Positions 63,567 through 64,000 of a DNA stretch of 64,000 nt are shown one piece after another. How positions within the stretch are numbered: position 1 is the stretch's first letter; each line of letters opens with the position of its first letter. The position numbers and the translations under genes are program-made. Source of the stretch: an uncultured Litoreibacter sp. (GTDB lineage Bacteria; Pseudomonadota; Alphaproteobacteria; Rhodobacterales; Rhodobacteraceae); contig NZ_CANMXB010000001.1 of the NCBI RefSeq assembly GCF_947501785.1, positions 744,001 through 808,000 on the forward strand, written 5' to 3'. The notes under the pieces are model-generated. The model made no database searches and was not told the DNA's origin. It worked only from the letters and a program-made list of their open reading frames with translations.

Positions 63567-63754
63567 CACCAAAATGCCGTATTTTCAACACCATCTTGGC
63601 ATAATCGAAGGCCGGGAGTGAGGCCTTGGTTGGAAACAGAGCGTTTCCATGGGGTAAAAAGGTACGTCGACTCCACGCTAAGCTGCCTGAAATTCTTGAG
63701 TTTATCTGGCAACGCGCCCTTGACCCTCTGCGCCCGCGCGGCGACAGTCTTGCC

Positions 63755-64000
63755 ATGCTCGCCTATATCATCCGCCGCGTTTTTCAGTCGCTCATTGTCC
63801 TGTTGGTCGTGGGGCTGGTGGCGTTTTCGATGTTCCGCTTTGTAGGCGATCCTATCGACAACATGCTGGGGCAGGAGCGGACGCAGGCCGATATTGAACG
63901 GCTGCGCACCACGCTGGGTCTGGATCAGCCGTTCCCCGTGCAATACGCCAAGTTTCTGGTGAACGCGGCGCAGGGCAATTTCGGGGTCAGCTACCGGCAG
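63755..64000 (+). CDS. Dpp/Opp-type ABC transporter permease (3' part cut by window)
   Basis: 82 codons are visible. MLAYIIRRVFQSLIVLLVVGLVAFSMFRFVGDPI is the first membrane segment of DppB/GsiC-type permeases, and the loop with RLRTTLGLDQPFPVQYAKFL is characteristic of the N-terminal region of binding-protein-dependent permeases. It may serve the family-5 binding proteins upstream, although two minus-strand genes separate them. The start is the ATG at 63755. Confidence 0.88.
   Translation, partial: MLAYIIRRVFQSLIVLLVVGLVAFSMFRFVGDPIDNMLGQERTQADIERLRTTLGLDQPFPVQYAKFLVNAAQGNFGVSYRQ

Noticed and set aside
63631-63649. Inverted repeat TGGAAAC-AGAGC-GTTTCCA upstream of the permease
   Set aside because: It is a perfect 7-bp repeat but lacks T runs or a known regulator nearby, and could be chance or an operator. 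Not enough to call.

Overview
The window reads as chromosomal DNA of a Rhodobacterales (Roseobacter-group) alphaproteobacterium. The evidence is the cckA, recA and alaS block with a CtrA-type site before cckA and an alphaproteobacterial SOS box (GAAC-N7-GAAC) before recA, the 3-hydroxybutyrate dehydrogenase/patatin pair, several corrinoid and tetrahydrofolate C1 genes, and a high density of uptake systems (one branched-chain-amino-acid-type ABC transporter, one TRAP transporter, three family-5 solute-binding proteins). Coding density is high, no intergenic gap exceeds about 300 bp, and I see no prophage, insertion sequence, CRISPR array or rRNA. Both ends cut genes.

Layout. 1-6.4 kb: a cut FrnE-like DsbA protein, an acyl-CoA synthetase, a cupin-type XRE regulator, an arsC-aquaglyceroporin operon, a small secreted protein with three NDS-AE repeats, a patatin and bdhA. 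6.4-17.8 kb: a probable small RNA on the minus strand, a family-5 solute-binding protein, an entericidin-like lipoprotein, a DCC-family/saccharopine-dehydrogenase-like pair, DUF502, the psuG/psuK pseudouridine catabolic pair, a TetR regulator divergent from a homocysteine-methyltransferase/GNAT pair, a thioesterase and a DUF2235 hydrolase. 17.8-25.5 kb: tRNA-Gly(CCC), then a corrinoid/folate module (RamA-like ASKHA reactivase, methyltetrahydrofolate methyltransferase, MetF-like reductase, small 'virulence factor' family protein) interrupted by a sterol desaturase and an XRE/membrane-protein divergon. 25.7-40.5 kb: information processing and stress genes (ppx/gppA, rlmE, an FrhB-like flavoprotein, DUF188, agmatinase, guaB, an RsmB-type methyltransferase, cckA, a sulfotransferase, recA, alaS). 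40.5-51 kb: two divergent FAD/GcvT oxidoreductases (dimethylglycine/sarcosine dehydrogenase type) and a LivJGFHM-like transporter. 51-64 kb: PQQ-dependent sugar dehydrogenase, DctMQP TRAP operon, glyoxalase II, two paralogous family-5 solute-binding proteins flanking a TPR protein, iron-containing alcohol dehydrogenase, a DUF4259/Imm26-like protein and the start of an ABC permease.

How the parts fit: the FAD/GcvT enzymes would feed C1 units from N-methylated amines into tetrahydrofolate, and the MetF-like reductase, methyltransferase and reactivase would move C1 units between folate and a corrinoid protein that is not in this window. The transporters would supply the substrates. The most interesting non-coding signals are a compact candidate sRNA (about 6495-6570), a family of six dispersed elements, each lying just 3' of a gene on that gene's strand, hairpin terminators placed between solute-binding-protein genes and the downstream transporter genes, and arginine-rich tails on two proteins of the corrinoid module. 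All functional calls rest on motif recognition by reading; no database search was run.
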